From NCBI GenBank assembly GCA_031553225.1, contig JAVBLU010000003.1:1-52818 (forward strand): 52,818 nucleotides of DNA, written 5' to 3'. The notes under the pieces were generated by a model. That model ran no database searches. It was not told where the DNA came from and saw only the letters and a program-made list of their open reading frames with translations. The position numbers and the translations under genes are program-made. How positions within the stretch are numbered: the first letter of the stretch is position 1; every line of letters begins with the position of its first letter. The DNA comes from JAVBLU01 sp031553225 (GTDB taxonomy: Bacteria; Bacillota; Clostridia; Christensenellales; UBA1750). Shown in pieces: positions 7,720-15,124 of this stretch.

Positions 7720-8217
7720 GTGAAAATAATTGAATGTAATGAAAATCAATTTGTTAGCGACTTTTTCGACTTAATAGTTGGTTTATGGTACGGCGATAAA
7801 TACAGCACACAAAACAAGCAGCATATAGATCATATAAATCGTAAAATCCATGTTACATTTGAGGATTTCAGTGTAGCTCTTTGCGCTTATACCGATGAAG
7901 GCGAACCTATAGGTTTCTTTTGGTACAAACATGATACAGGGCTTGAAGGCGTGGGCTTTTCAGGTAAAGACGCTCATATTATTTCGTGTGAATTGCTCGA
8001 AAAATTTCAGCGACAAGGTATTGGTACATTGCTGCTTGAGGAAGTATGTAAACGTGTAAAAGCAAACGGTGGTGAATGCCTTTATACGGACACATATACT
8101 GCAAATGATGACTCAATGATGTTTTATATAAAGCGTAAATTTATCCCTGTCGCTTTACTTCCGGGCTTAAACGGAATAAATGATGACGGGCAGGTATTCA
8201 TGTATAGAAAGTTATAA
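7720..8217 (+). CDS. GNAT-family N-acetyltransferase, AT-rich and probably imported
   Basis: A 165-residue single-domain GNAT protein that would transfer acetyl from acetyl-CoA to an unknown amine. The coenzyme-A binding motif is FQRQGIGTLLLEEV at about residues 105-118, followed by a YTANDDSMMFYIKRKF segment typical of the fold's end. The start is GTG, 8 nt after GGAGG. Base and codon use differ sharply from every neighbour: the gene is clearly AT-rich with A/T-ending codons in a strongly G+C-rich region. It lies just behind a tRNA gene, a common insertion site, and ends with its own terminator. This points to horizontal transfer. No integrase or repeat of the tRNA end was seen nearby. Confidence 0.85.
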   Translation: MKIIECNENQFVSDFFDLIVGLWYGDKYSTQNKQHIDHINRKIHVTFEDFSVALCAYTDEGEPIGFFWYKHDTGLEGVGFSGKDAHIISCELLEKFQRQGIGTLLLEEVCKRVKANGGECLYTDTYTANDDSMMFYIKRKFIPVALLPGLNGINDDGQVFMYRKL

Positions 8218-8284
8218 CCACCACAAAATAAGCATTATCTGCATAAAAAGGTCTGCATCTAAAACGTAGTGATTAAACAGCCTT

Positions 8285-8320
8285 AAAACCGCTCGGAGGG
8301 TTTCACCTCTGAGCGGTTTT
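8285..8320 (+). terminator. Terminator of the AT-rich acetyltransferase gene
   Basis: AAAACCGCTC (8285-8294) and GAGCGGTTTT (8311-8320), with inner GGAGG/CCTC pairing, form a strong hairpin flanked by A and T runs. It can work in both directions. Confidence 0.8.
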
Positions 8321-9063
8321 GCTATCCTGCCAAGGAAGCGCGCGCCCATGCGATAGGGCGGCGGAAAAGGGGACGAGCATAGGACGCCTGCGTTGCGGGA
8401 GCAAAAGTATCGCATAAACCGAAGAGCAAACCCCAAATGCTTGGTAGGCGGCATAAGGAAGCCCGTTTGACAGGCGCTGGGTGCATGGGGAGCCAACGAT
8501 AAAGGCCGGCATGCGTGCCCCTGCACTTATCCAAGGGATCACGGCGCGTCGTATCCCGCATTGGCCGCCGGAACACGCTCTTGGCAACCTATGATTGTAC
8601 GCAAGGAACATCGCGCTGGCGAACGTGAACTTTCGCAGCGGCTGCGCCTGTTGCGGACCGCGATAGGTGACGGAGGTTTTTCGGCGGCGGTGACAAGAGC
8701 GTATGCCATAACGGCCCCCCTCGATAGGCGAACCCCGGCGAAGCGGGACCAACCGCATGAACATGAAGCGGATCCTTTAGTTGGTGAGATGCACCATGGG
8801 CGGACAAACCGCTTTTCAAAAAGGTTCGTATACAAAATGAATGCCGCATACAAAACGCTTTGATGAAGCGGCTTACAAGCGCCCTGGCGGCGGTTGCCGG
8901 CCTGTCCGAACGGCAGTGAACATGACGGCGCACGTGATCCGGCGGGACCGGCGCGTCCGTCCTGCCGCAACGCGCAAAGGGCGGCGTGCGCCGCTTTTGC
9001 CGCTGGGGCTTATCGCGCATGCTCAATCGCCCTACCAAACCGGTGAGGGCGGCCCCTTTATGC
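8321..9063. other. About 740 bp with no recognisable gene
   Basis: The stretch lies between two terminators: the acetyltransferase's (8285-8320) and the DUF4097 operon's (9064-9091). Open frames exist on both strands (for example 8303-8764 and 8589-9095 minus, 8561-8863 plus). None has a convincing ribosome binding site, protein-like composition or known motif. Its base composition is intermediate between the imported gene and the core genome. It may be decayed coding DNA or hold an unrecognised RNA. Confidence 0.5.
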
Positions 9064-9091
9064 AAAAAAGGAGCGGCCGCCCGGCCGCTCC
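9064..9091 (-). terminator. Terminator of the PadR-DUF1700-DUF4097 operon
   Basis: GGAGCGGCCG and CGGCCGCTCC (9070-9079 and 9082-9091) form a perfect 10-bp stem. Six T's follow on the minus strand (9064-9069). It lies 15 nt after the DUF4097 stop codon. Confidence 0.88.
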
Positions 9092-9106
9092 TCACATGGT
9101 ACGGCG

Positions 9107-10039
9107 CTATTTGTAGGCGCGCACGGTAATGTCGCCGCTCTGGCTGGTCATTTCCAGGCGGTGCCGGCCGTCGCCCACGGTAAACAGGTTCTGCTGCACG
9201 GAGGCGGGCAGCTGCACGTCCACAAAGCCGTGGCGGGAGGAGGCGGTGATGGCGTAGCCGCCGTCCGGGGGAATTTCCACGTCAACCGAGCCAAAGCTCG
9301 ATGCGACGCTGCCCTCGGGCGGGACGCTGCTGCGCAGGCGCACGTCTGCGCTGCTGGCCGAAAGCTGCACGTTCTGCACGGCGCCGTCCACGCGCAAATC
9401 GCCGAACTGCGAGGAGGCCGTCAGCGCGCGCATCTGCACATCCGTTAGGGCGATGCTTCCGTACGAGGCGTTGACCACGCCCTCCTGCAGGCGCAGGCCG
9501 CTGAGGATACAGTCGTTGTGCGCGACGCTGATATGAAGGCGCTGGGCGGTGATATTGCCGCCGGACACGTCGCCGTCCTTGGCGGTGAAGCTCTCGCAGG
9601 TGAGGCCCCGCACTACCACGTCACCCTCAACGATCACCTGGCCCGCCCGGCCCCGTGGCAGGGCGATGTGAAGGCTCTCGCGGACGCTTCCGCCTCCGAA
9701 GGAGACGGCCGGCATGGGAAACTCGCGCGAGACCGCTACGAGCAGGACGCCCGCCTCTGTCCGCGCGGTCACGGCGCGCAGGTAGGGCGCGGCGTCTGCC
9801 GCTCCGGTGACCGTATAGCGAACCGACGCCTCGGCGACGTCTTCCTCGGCGATGGTCACGCTCATGTGCGGCGCGGACACCTGCAGGCTGTCGCCCTGCA
9901 CGAACGGCAGGGTGAAGGCCTCATCGCGCAGGGCGACGGGCGGCGCGAATACGTCGCGCAGCACGAGAAGCGCGGCCGCTCCGCTGAAAACCAAACCGAT
10001 CACGAGCAGGGCCAAGCCCCAGCGAAAGTGCTTGCTCAC
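9107..10039 (-). CDS. DUF4097-type membrane-anchored beta-helix protein
   Basis: A 310-residue protein with one N-terminal membrane helix (about residues 8-30, LALLVIGLVFSGAAALLVL). The rest is an extracytoplasmic domain of repeating short beta strands (VIVEGDVVVRGL, ITAQRLHISV, ASYGSIALTDV, SSFGSVDVEI, SQSGDITVRAY), the hallmark of DUF4097. The start is GTG (10037-10039), 8 nt after GGAGGG. It overlaps the upstream DUF1700 gene by 4 bases (GTGA), so the two are translationally coupled. PadR/DUF1700/DUF4097 operons are widespread in Firmicutes and linked to envelope functions, but the molecular role is unknown. Confidence 0.85.
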   Translation of the reverse strand: MSKHFRWGLALLVIGLVFSGAAALLVLRDVFAPPVALRDEAFTLPFVQGDSLQVSAPHMSVTIAEEDVAEASVRYTVTGAADAAPYLRAVTARTEAGVLLVAVSREFPMPAVSFGGGSVRESLHIALPRGRAGQVIVEGDVVVRGLTCESFTAKDGDVSGGNITAQRLHISVAHNDCILSGLRLQEGVVNASYGSIALTDVQMRALTASSQFGDLRVDGAVQNVQLSASSADVRLRSSVPPEGSVASSFGSVDVEIPPDGGYAITASSRHGFVDVQLPASVQQNLFTVGDGRHRLEMTSQSGDITVRAYK

Positions 10040-10617
10040 CGGGCGTCCCTCCTTCCCTGAATCACGTTGCGGTTTGCCTGTATGTAGCGCCCTGTGGCGC
10101 GGAAAAACCACCGGCCCAGATGCCAGAGCAGCAGCAGGAACAAAAGGCCCAGCGCGCATACGCCGATGCCGCCGAGCAGGGCGACGAGCGGGTTTCCGGT
10201 ATAGGCGATGAGCGTTGGCACGACAAGCAGCGCGGCGCCCAAACCCGCGGCCGCAAACCCGCCCAGCGCCATGGCGAAGGCGCTTGCCACCAGCCCCGCA
10301 TAGGCGCCCAGCAGCCCCAGGTACACGGGCAGCACGATAATGAGGTTGATGAAGCAAAGACCGAGCGCCGCCCAGAAGCCCGACCACGGCCCGCGGGTGC
10401 GCACGGCTTTGCCCGTGCGGGCGGCGTGCTCCTCCAGGTAGCCATCGGCCAGCGCCTTCGCCGCGCCCAACTGGCGGCACAGCTCCGCCTCGCCAAGGCC
10501 CTGGGCCGCCCCGTCGTCAAAGTGGCGGGCGATGTCGTCCAGCACTTCCCTGCGGCCGGCCCGCGGCAGCGCGGTCAGCGCCGAGGCAAGCTCGCGGATG
10601 TACTCGTTTCTGGTCAT
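10036..10617 (-). CDS. DUF1700-family membrane protein
   Basis: The protein has 193 residues. A soluble N-terminal helical domain (MTRNEYIRELASALTALP through about residue 75) is typical of DUF1700 (HAAS), which is thought to contact the PadR-like regulator. About four hydrophobic segments follow (residues 80-175). The ATG overlaps the padR stop (ATGA) and its own stop overlaps the next GTG, so all three genes form one coupled operon. It may act as a membrane partner of PadR; this is inferred from the conserved gene order. Confidence 0.85.
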   Translation of the reverse strand: MTRNEYIRELASALTALPRAGRREVLDDIARHFDDGAAQGLGEAELCRQLGAAKALADGYLEEHAARTGKAVRTRGPWSGFWAALGLCFINLIIVLPVYLGLLGAYAGLVASAFAMALGGFAAAGLGAALLVVPTLIAYTGNPLVALLGGIGVCALGLLFLLLLWHLGRWFFRATGRYIQANRNVIQGRRDAR

Positions 10618-10931
10618 GCTTGCGCCCCCTCCAGCAGATCCTCCACGTGGCGGCAGAACGAGCGCCACTCGCCAAGCAGCGCCTCGCCCGCCCGCGCGCC
10701 CTTGTCGGTTAAATGGTAATACTTGCGCGGCGGGCCGGACGGCGACTCCGCCAGGTAGGTGGTCAGCAGCGCCTCGTCCATCAGCCTCTTCATCAGGGGG
10801 TATACCGTTCCCTCGGACATGTCCACATGCCGGGACACCTGGCTGACCAGCTCGAACCCGTACATATCGTGCTTTTTCAGAAGCGCAAGAATACACATCT
10901 CCAGCACGCCTTTCTTGAACTGTGTGTTCAA
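10614..10931 (-). CDS. PadR-family transcriptional regulator
   Basis: A compact 105-residue winged-helix regulator. The FKKGVLEMCILALLKKHDMYGFELV segment, the recognition region DMSEGTVYPLMKRLMDEALL and the wing RKYYHLTDKG are the PadR signature. The start is TTG (10929-10931), about 8 nt after AGGAGGG. It is the first gene of the padR-DUF1700-DUF4097 operon. It probably represses its own promoter, where a pair of CCGTGCAT repeats is found. The inducing signal is unknown. Confidence 0.9.
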   Translation of the reverse strand: MNTQFKKGVLEMCILALLKKHDMYGFELVSQVSRHVDMSEGTVYPLMKRLMDEALLTTYLAESPSGPPRKYYHLTDKGARAGEALLGEWRSFCRHVEDLLEGAQA

Positions 10932-10973
10932 GGGCAGCCCTCCTTTCCTCGCGTTCAACCGCCGCATGTCTAT

Positions 10974-11002
10974 ATCGTAGCACAATGTTCCGTGCATTAC
11001 AA
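10974..11002 (-). promoter_or_regulatory. Promoter of the padR operon
   Basis: On the minus strand TTGTAA (10997-11002), 17 bp, TACGAT (10974-10979), about 45 nt before the TTG start. The -35 box lies between and partly within the two CCGTGCAT repeats. Confidence 0.6.
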
Positions 11003-11014
11003 GATACCGTGCAT
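10990..11014. promoter_or_regulatory. Direct repeat CCGTGCAT, candidate PadR operator
   Basis: CCGTGCAT occurs at 10990-10997 and again at 11007-11014, 17 bp apart. The pair brackets the -35 box of the padR promoter and lies just upstream of the divergent GH78 promoter. Binding by PadR is inferred from position. Confidence 0.45.
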
Positions 11015-11025
11015 AAAATAGTTCC

Positions 11026-11054
11026 TTGCGTGCGGGCGGGGCAGGCGTTACAAT
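11026..11054 (+). promoter_or_regulatory. Promoter of the GH78-like glycosidase gene
   Basis: TTGCGT (11026-11031), 17 bp, TACAAT (11049-11054), about 22 nt before the GTG start at 11076. It lies back to back with the padR promoter. Confidence 0.5.
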
Positions 11055-11075
11055 GGCCGCAAGGGGGCGAGGGCC

Positions 11076-13133
11076 GTGGCATGGACGAAGCTGACCATGG
11101 GCGGGCGGTGGATATGGGCGCAGGACAACACCCAAAGGGACGACAAGGTGGTTTTTCGGCGCACCTTTTTCGCGGACGGGGCGCGGCTGCGCGCAAGCGC
11201 GCCCTGCCACATCGCCGTGGACACGAAGTACCAGCTGTACGTGAACGGCGCGTGCGTGGTGCGCGAAGGCGGCCTGTTCCGCTGCAGCCTGCCGGGCAGC
11301 GGGTATGCCGACTGCGTGGACCTATCGCCGCACCTCGTTCCCGGCCAGAACACCCTGGCGCTTCTGTGCTGGTATTTCGGCGCGGGCGGCCGCAACAGCG
11401 AGGACAGCGGCGGCGGCCTGCTGCGCCTGTCCTGCCCGGCCCTGTCGCTCTTCAGCGACGAGCGCTTTTTGTGCATGCGCCATCCGGCGTACTACGACCC
11501 GGGCGAGCCGCGGCCGTCCATGCTGTTTGCCGGGCACAACGTGGGCTTTGACGGCGGACGCGACGTGGGCGACTTCGCCGCGCCGGATTTCACCCACCCG
11601 GACCTGCGCCCCGCGACCGCCTATGACGGCGAGGGCTTTGGCGACGTGTACGCCCGGCCGATCCCCCTGCACCGTTTCGGACCGCTGGTTACGCACCATG
11701 TGCCGGACGGCGTTTCCGCACCTGTGCGCATCCGCCTGCCGCATGCCATGCTCTTTGCGCCGTACGTGTGCGCGCAGGGGCCGGGCGGGGCCGTTGTGGA
11801 TGTGCGCACGGACCGCTTCTCGGTGCCCGGCGGCCCGGGCGACCAGCACCACCGCTACAACAGCCACCGCCTGGAGGTGCGCTGCGGCCCGGGCGTCACG
11901 CAGGTGGAGAGCATGGACTGCCTGTACGGCGAGGAGCTCGCCGTCACATGCAGCGGCCCGGTGACCGCGCTGCAGGTGGGGTATCGGGAAACCGGATACG
12001 ACGCGGACATCGTGGGACATTTTTCCTGCGATGACCCGGCCGTGGGCCGCCTGGTGGACAAGGCCTGCCGTACGCTGTACGTGTGCATGCGCGACGCCTT
12101 TATGGACTGCCCGGACCGGGAGCGCAGCCAGTGGATCGGCGACGTGTCCGTGCAGACGCCCCAGGCCATGCTGCTGTTGGACGGCCGCGCCCGGCTGCTC
12201 ATGAAGAAGGCCGTGCACGACTTCCTCTTCCTGCGGCGGGGGGATGTGCTCGTGGGGAACGTGCCGGGCACGCACGCGGCCGAGCTGCCCGCGCAAAGCC
12301 TGAACGCCATCGGCACGCACGGGATGATCGCGCAGTACGTGCACTACACGGGCGACGAGGAAACGCTGCGCGACGCGCTTGACCCCTCCGTCGCGTATCT
12401 GCGCCTGTGGGATATGGACAGCGACGGCCTGGTCCTTCCGCGAAAGGGCGACTGGCGGTGGTTTGACCACCTGACGGGCGTGGACGAGGCCGTGCTGGAG
12501 AACGCCTGGTACTACATGGCGCTGCAGCAGGCGCTGACGGCCTGCATCCGGCTTGGCGAGCGCAGCCACGTGGCGTTTTTGGCCGACCGGCGCGCCGCGC
12601 TGGAGCAGGGCTTTGAGCGCGCGTTCTGGCGGGGGCGGTTTTATGCCTCGGGCGACGCGCCGGACGACCGGGCGAACGCGCTTGCCATGCTCAGCGGGCT
12701 GTGCCTGCCACAGCGCTACCCGCAGGTCGCGTCCGTCCTGACCAGCGTGTACAACGCCACGCCGTACATGGAGCATTACGTGCTCAGCGCGCTGTGCGAG
12801 ATGGGGCACGCCGACCTGGCGCTGCGGCGCATGCTTGCGCGCTATGGCCCGCAAAGCGGCGCGGGCGATTCCACGCTGTGGGAGGACTTTACCGTGTTCG
12901 GCACGCGCAACCACGCCTGGAGCGGCGCGCCCGCCACGATCGCGCTTTTGTACCTGCTCGGCCTGCATACCCAGGACGCCTTCGCCACCTTCACCCTGCG
13001 CCCCCGGCTGGACCTCGCCCCGAATCTGCGCGCCCGTTTCTTTGCCAAGGACGGCCCCGTGGAGGTAACCGCCACGCCCGAAGGCCGCCTGATCGTAAAC
13101 AACCGCTCCACGTCCCGCCATATCGAAGCCTGA
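11076..13133 (+). CDS. GH78-like alpha-L-rhamnosidase family glycosidase
   Basis: The 685-residue protein has the layout of glycoside hydrolase family 78. N-terminal beta domains contain YQLYVNGACVVREG (about 50-65). An (alpha/alpha)6 catalytic region begins with DCPDRERSQWIGD (about residue 345), which aligns with the family's DCPxRE..W.GD motif carrying the general acid. Later segments WYYMALQQAL and LWEDFTVFGTRNHAWSGAP (about 600-620) match the conserved end of the barrel. There is no signal peptide, so it would act on imported oligosaccharides or glycosides. The start is GTG after AGGGGGCGAGGG. It stands alone as a transcription unit. Family placement is fairly sure; rhamnose specificity is not. 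Confidence 0.8.
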   Translation: MAWTKLTMGGRWIWAQDNTQRDDKVVFRRTFFADGARLRASAPCHIAVDTKYQLYVNGACVVREGGLFRCSLPGSGYADCVDLSPHLVPGQNTLALLCWYFGAGGRNSEDSGGGLLRLSCPALSLFSDERFLCMRHPAYYDPGEPRPSMLFAGHNVGFDGGRDVGDFAAPDFTHPDLRPATAYDGEGFGDVYARPIPLHRFGPLVTHHVPDGVSAPVRIRLPHAMLFAPYVCAQGPGGAVVDVRTDRFSVPGGPGDQHHRYNSHRLEVRCGPGVTQVESMDCLYGEELAVTCSGPVTALQVGYRETGYDADIVGHFSCDDPAVGRLVDKACRTLYVCMRDAFMDCPDRERSQWIGDVSVQTPQAMLLLDGRARLLMKKAVHDFLFLRRGDVLVGNVPGTHAAELPAQSLNAIGTHGMIAQYVHYTGDEETLRDALDPSVAYLRLWDMDSDGLVLPRKGDWRWFDHLTGVDEAVLENAWYYMALQQALTACIRLGERSHVAFLADRRAALEQGFERAFWRGRFYASGDAPDDRANALAMLSGLCLPQRYPQVASVLTSVYNATPYMEHYVLSALCEMGHADLALRRMLARYGPQSGAGDSTLWEDFTVFGTRNHAWSGAPATIALLYLLGLHTQDAFATFTLRPRLDLAPNLRARFFAKDGPVEVTATPEGRLIVNNRSTSRHIEA

Positions 13134-13138
13134 AACAC

Positions 13139-13177
13139 CGAACACCCTGCGGCTTTTACAACGCCGCAGGGTGTTCG
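13139..13177 (+). terminator. Perfect hairpin after the GH78-like gene
   Basis: CGAACACCCTGCGGC (13139-13153) and GCCGCAGGGTGTTCG (13163-13177) form a 15-bp stem with a 9-nt loop. It begins 5 nt after the stop codon. There is no U tract on either strand. Confidence 0.6.
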
Positions 13178-13286
13178 CACCATGTCCTATACTCCGTTTG
13201 CCCGCCAGCTTCCCTCCAGCGAGGTGATCCATGGGCCCAGCCCTTGGCGGGCGGCGCGGAAGGCGCTTCCCCCTCCCCCGCCGCGC

Positions 13287-15104
13287 CTACACCTTCTTAC
13301 GGGCGTTGGCGCGCATGCGCTGGGTAGCGTCCAGAATGCGCTTGCGCAGGCGGATGGAGGCGGGGGTCACCTCGCAGAGCTCGTCGTCCTCCAGAAACTC
13401 CAGCGCCTCCTCCAGGGTGGGCGCGTGGATGCCGCGCAGGCGGAGGTTGTCCTCGGCGGCGGAGGAGTTGCGGATGTTCGTGAGCTGCTTCGTGCGGCAC
13501 ACGTTCACCTCGATGTCGCCGGAGCGCACGTTGCGGCCGACGATCATGCCGGCGTACACGGGCGTGCCCGCAGGGATGAACAGCTCGCCGCGCTCCTGCG
13601 CGCCGTGCAGCCCGTACTGCGAGGCCTCGCCCGTCTCGAAGGCCACCAGGGAGCCGACCGGGCGGCGCTCGATTTCCCCCTGGTAGGGCTCGTACCCGTC
13701 AAAGGCGGTGTTCATGATGCCCTCGCCGCGCGTGGCTGTAAGGAACTCGGAGCGGTAGCCGAACAGCCCGCGCGCGGGAATGCGCATCTCGATGCGCACC
13801 CGGCCCTCGCCCACCATGCCCTGCAGCACGCCGCGGCGGCGGCCCAGCTCCTGAATGACCGCGCCCGCGTAGGCCTGCGGCACGTCGCAGTACACGCGTT
13901 CCATGGGCTCGCAGGACGCGCCGTCGATCAACCGCATGACCACTTCCGGCTTGGACACGGCGAACTCGTAGCCCTGGCGGCGCATGTTCTCAATCAAAAT
14001 GGACAGGTGCAGCTCCCCCCGGCCGTATACGTCGAAGGATTCGGTCGTGTCGGTAGGCGTTACGCGCAGGGACACGTCCGTGAGCAGCTCGCGCTCCAGG
14101 CGCGCCTTCAGGTGCCGGGAGGTGACGAACTTGCCCTCGCGGCCGGCGAAGGGGGAATCGTTCACCGAGAAGGCCATGCGCACGGTCGGCTCGGAGATCT
14201 TTACGAAGGGCAGGGGGCTTAGGGCGTCCGGGCTGCAGACGGTCTGCCCGATGCCGATGTCCTCCATGCCGAACATGGCGGCGATGTCGCCGGCGACCAC
14301 CTCCTCGGCCGGAATGCGCTCCAGGCCGTCGAAGGTGTACAGGCCCGCCAGGCGCACGGGCGGGTGCGTCACCTGTTCGCCCATCATGCAGCGCGCCACC
14401 ATATCGCCCTTGCGCAGCGTGCCGCGCTCGATGCGGCCGATGCCGATGCGGCCCACGTACTCCGAAAAATCGATGTTGGAGATGAGCATCTGCACCGGGC
14501 CGTCCGGGTCGCCCGGCGGGGTGGGCACGTACTGCAAAATGGCGTCGAACAGCGGCTTTAGATCCGAGCCGGGGGTGCGCCAATCCACCGAGCAGGTGCC
14601 GTCCCGGCCGGAGGCGAACAGGAAGGGGCAGTCGAGCTGTTCGTCGCCCGCCTCCAGCTCGATGAGCAGGGAGAGCACCTCGTCGATAACCTCCTCCGGA
14701 CGGGCGTCCGGGCGGTCGATCTTGTTGATGACCACGATGACGCGATGCCCGAGCTCCAGCGCCTTGCGCAGCACGAAGCGGGTTTGCGGCATGGGGCCTT
14801 CAAACGCGTCCACCAAAAGAAGCGCGCCCTGCACCATCTTGAGCACGCGCTCCACCTCGCCGCCAAAGTCGGCGTGGCCGGGCGTGTCCACCACGTTGAT
14901 CTTCGTATCGTCCACGTGAATGGCGGTGTTTTTGGCCAAAATGGTGATGCCGCGCTCGCGCTCGATGTCGTTGGAATCCATCACGCGCTCCATAACGGCC
15001 TGGTTTTCGCGAAAGATGCCCGACTGGCGGAGCATCTGGTCCACGAGGGTGGTTTTGCCGTGATCGACGTGCGCGATGATGGCGATATTGCGGATGGATG
15101 TCAA
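13287..15104 (-). CDS. typA: Translational GTPase TypA/BipA
   Basis: A ribosome-binding GTPase of the EF-G superfamily, needed for ribosome assembly and stress or cold adaptation. The 605-residue length is standard. It opens with IRNIAIIAHVDHGKTTLVDQML (G1) and shows ERERGITI (G2 region), DTPGHADFGGEVERVL (G3) and NKIDRPDARP (G4). Domains II, III/V and the TypA-specific C-terminal domain follow, with RGELHLSILIENMRR and the C-terminal NVCRTKQLTNIR. The start is TTG (15102-15104). It lies 20 bp downstream of prfC on the same strand and probably shares its promoter. Confidence 0.97.
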   Translation of the reverse strand: MTSIRNIAIIAHVDHGKTTLVDQMLRQSGIFRENQAVMERVMDSNDIERERGITILAKNTAIHVDDTKINVVDTPGHADFGGEVERVLKMVQGALLLVDAFEGPMPQTRFVLRKALELGHRVIVVINKIDRPDARPEEVIDEVLSLLIELEAGDEQLDCPFLFASGRDGTCSVDWRTPGSDLKPLFDAILQYVPTPPGDPDGPVQMLISNIDFSEYVGRIGIGRIERGTLRKGDMVARCMMGEQVTHPPVRLAGLYTFDGLERIPAEEVVAGDIAAMFGMEDIGIGQTVCSPDALSPLPFVKISEPTVRMAFSVNDSPFAGREGKFVTSRHLKARLERELLTDVSLRVTPTDTTESFDVYGRGELHLSILIENMRRQGYEFAVSKPEVVMRLIDGASCEPMERVYCDVPQAYAGAVIQELGRRRGVLQGMVGEGRVRIEMRIPARGLFGYRSEFLTATRGEGIMNTAFDGYEPYQGEIERRPVGSLVAFETGEASQYGLHGAQERGELFIPAGTPVYAGMIVGRNVRSGDIEVNVCRTKQLTNIRNSSAAEDNLRLRGIHAPTLEEALEFLEDDELCEVTPASIRLRKRILDATQRMRANARKKV

Positions 15105-15124
15105 ACTGAAAACCCCTGTCGTTT

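Noticed and set aside
7600..9063. Attachment-site duplication of the tRNA-Ala 3' end
   Set aside because: No repeat of the tRNA 3' sequence and no integrase were seen downstream, so a defined island boundary cannot be claimed.
10040..10480. N-terminal extension of the DUF4097 frame
   Set aside because: It overlaps DUF1700 in another frame; the GTG at 10037-10039 with GGAGGG and the membrane helix right after it is the natural start.
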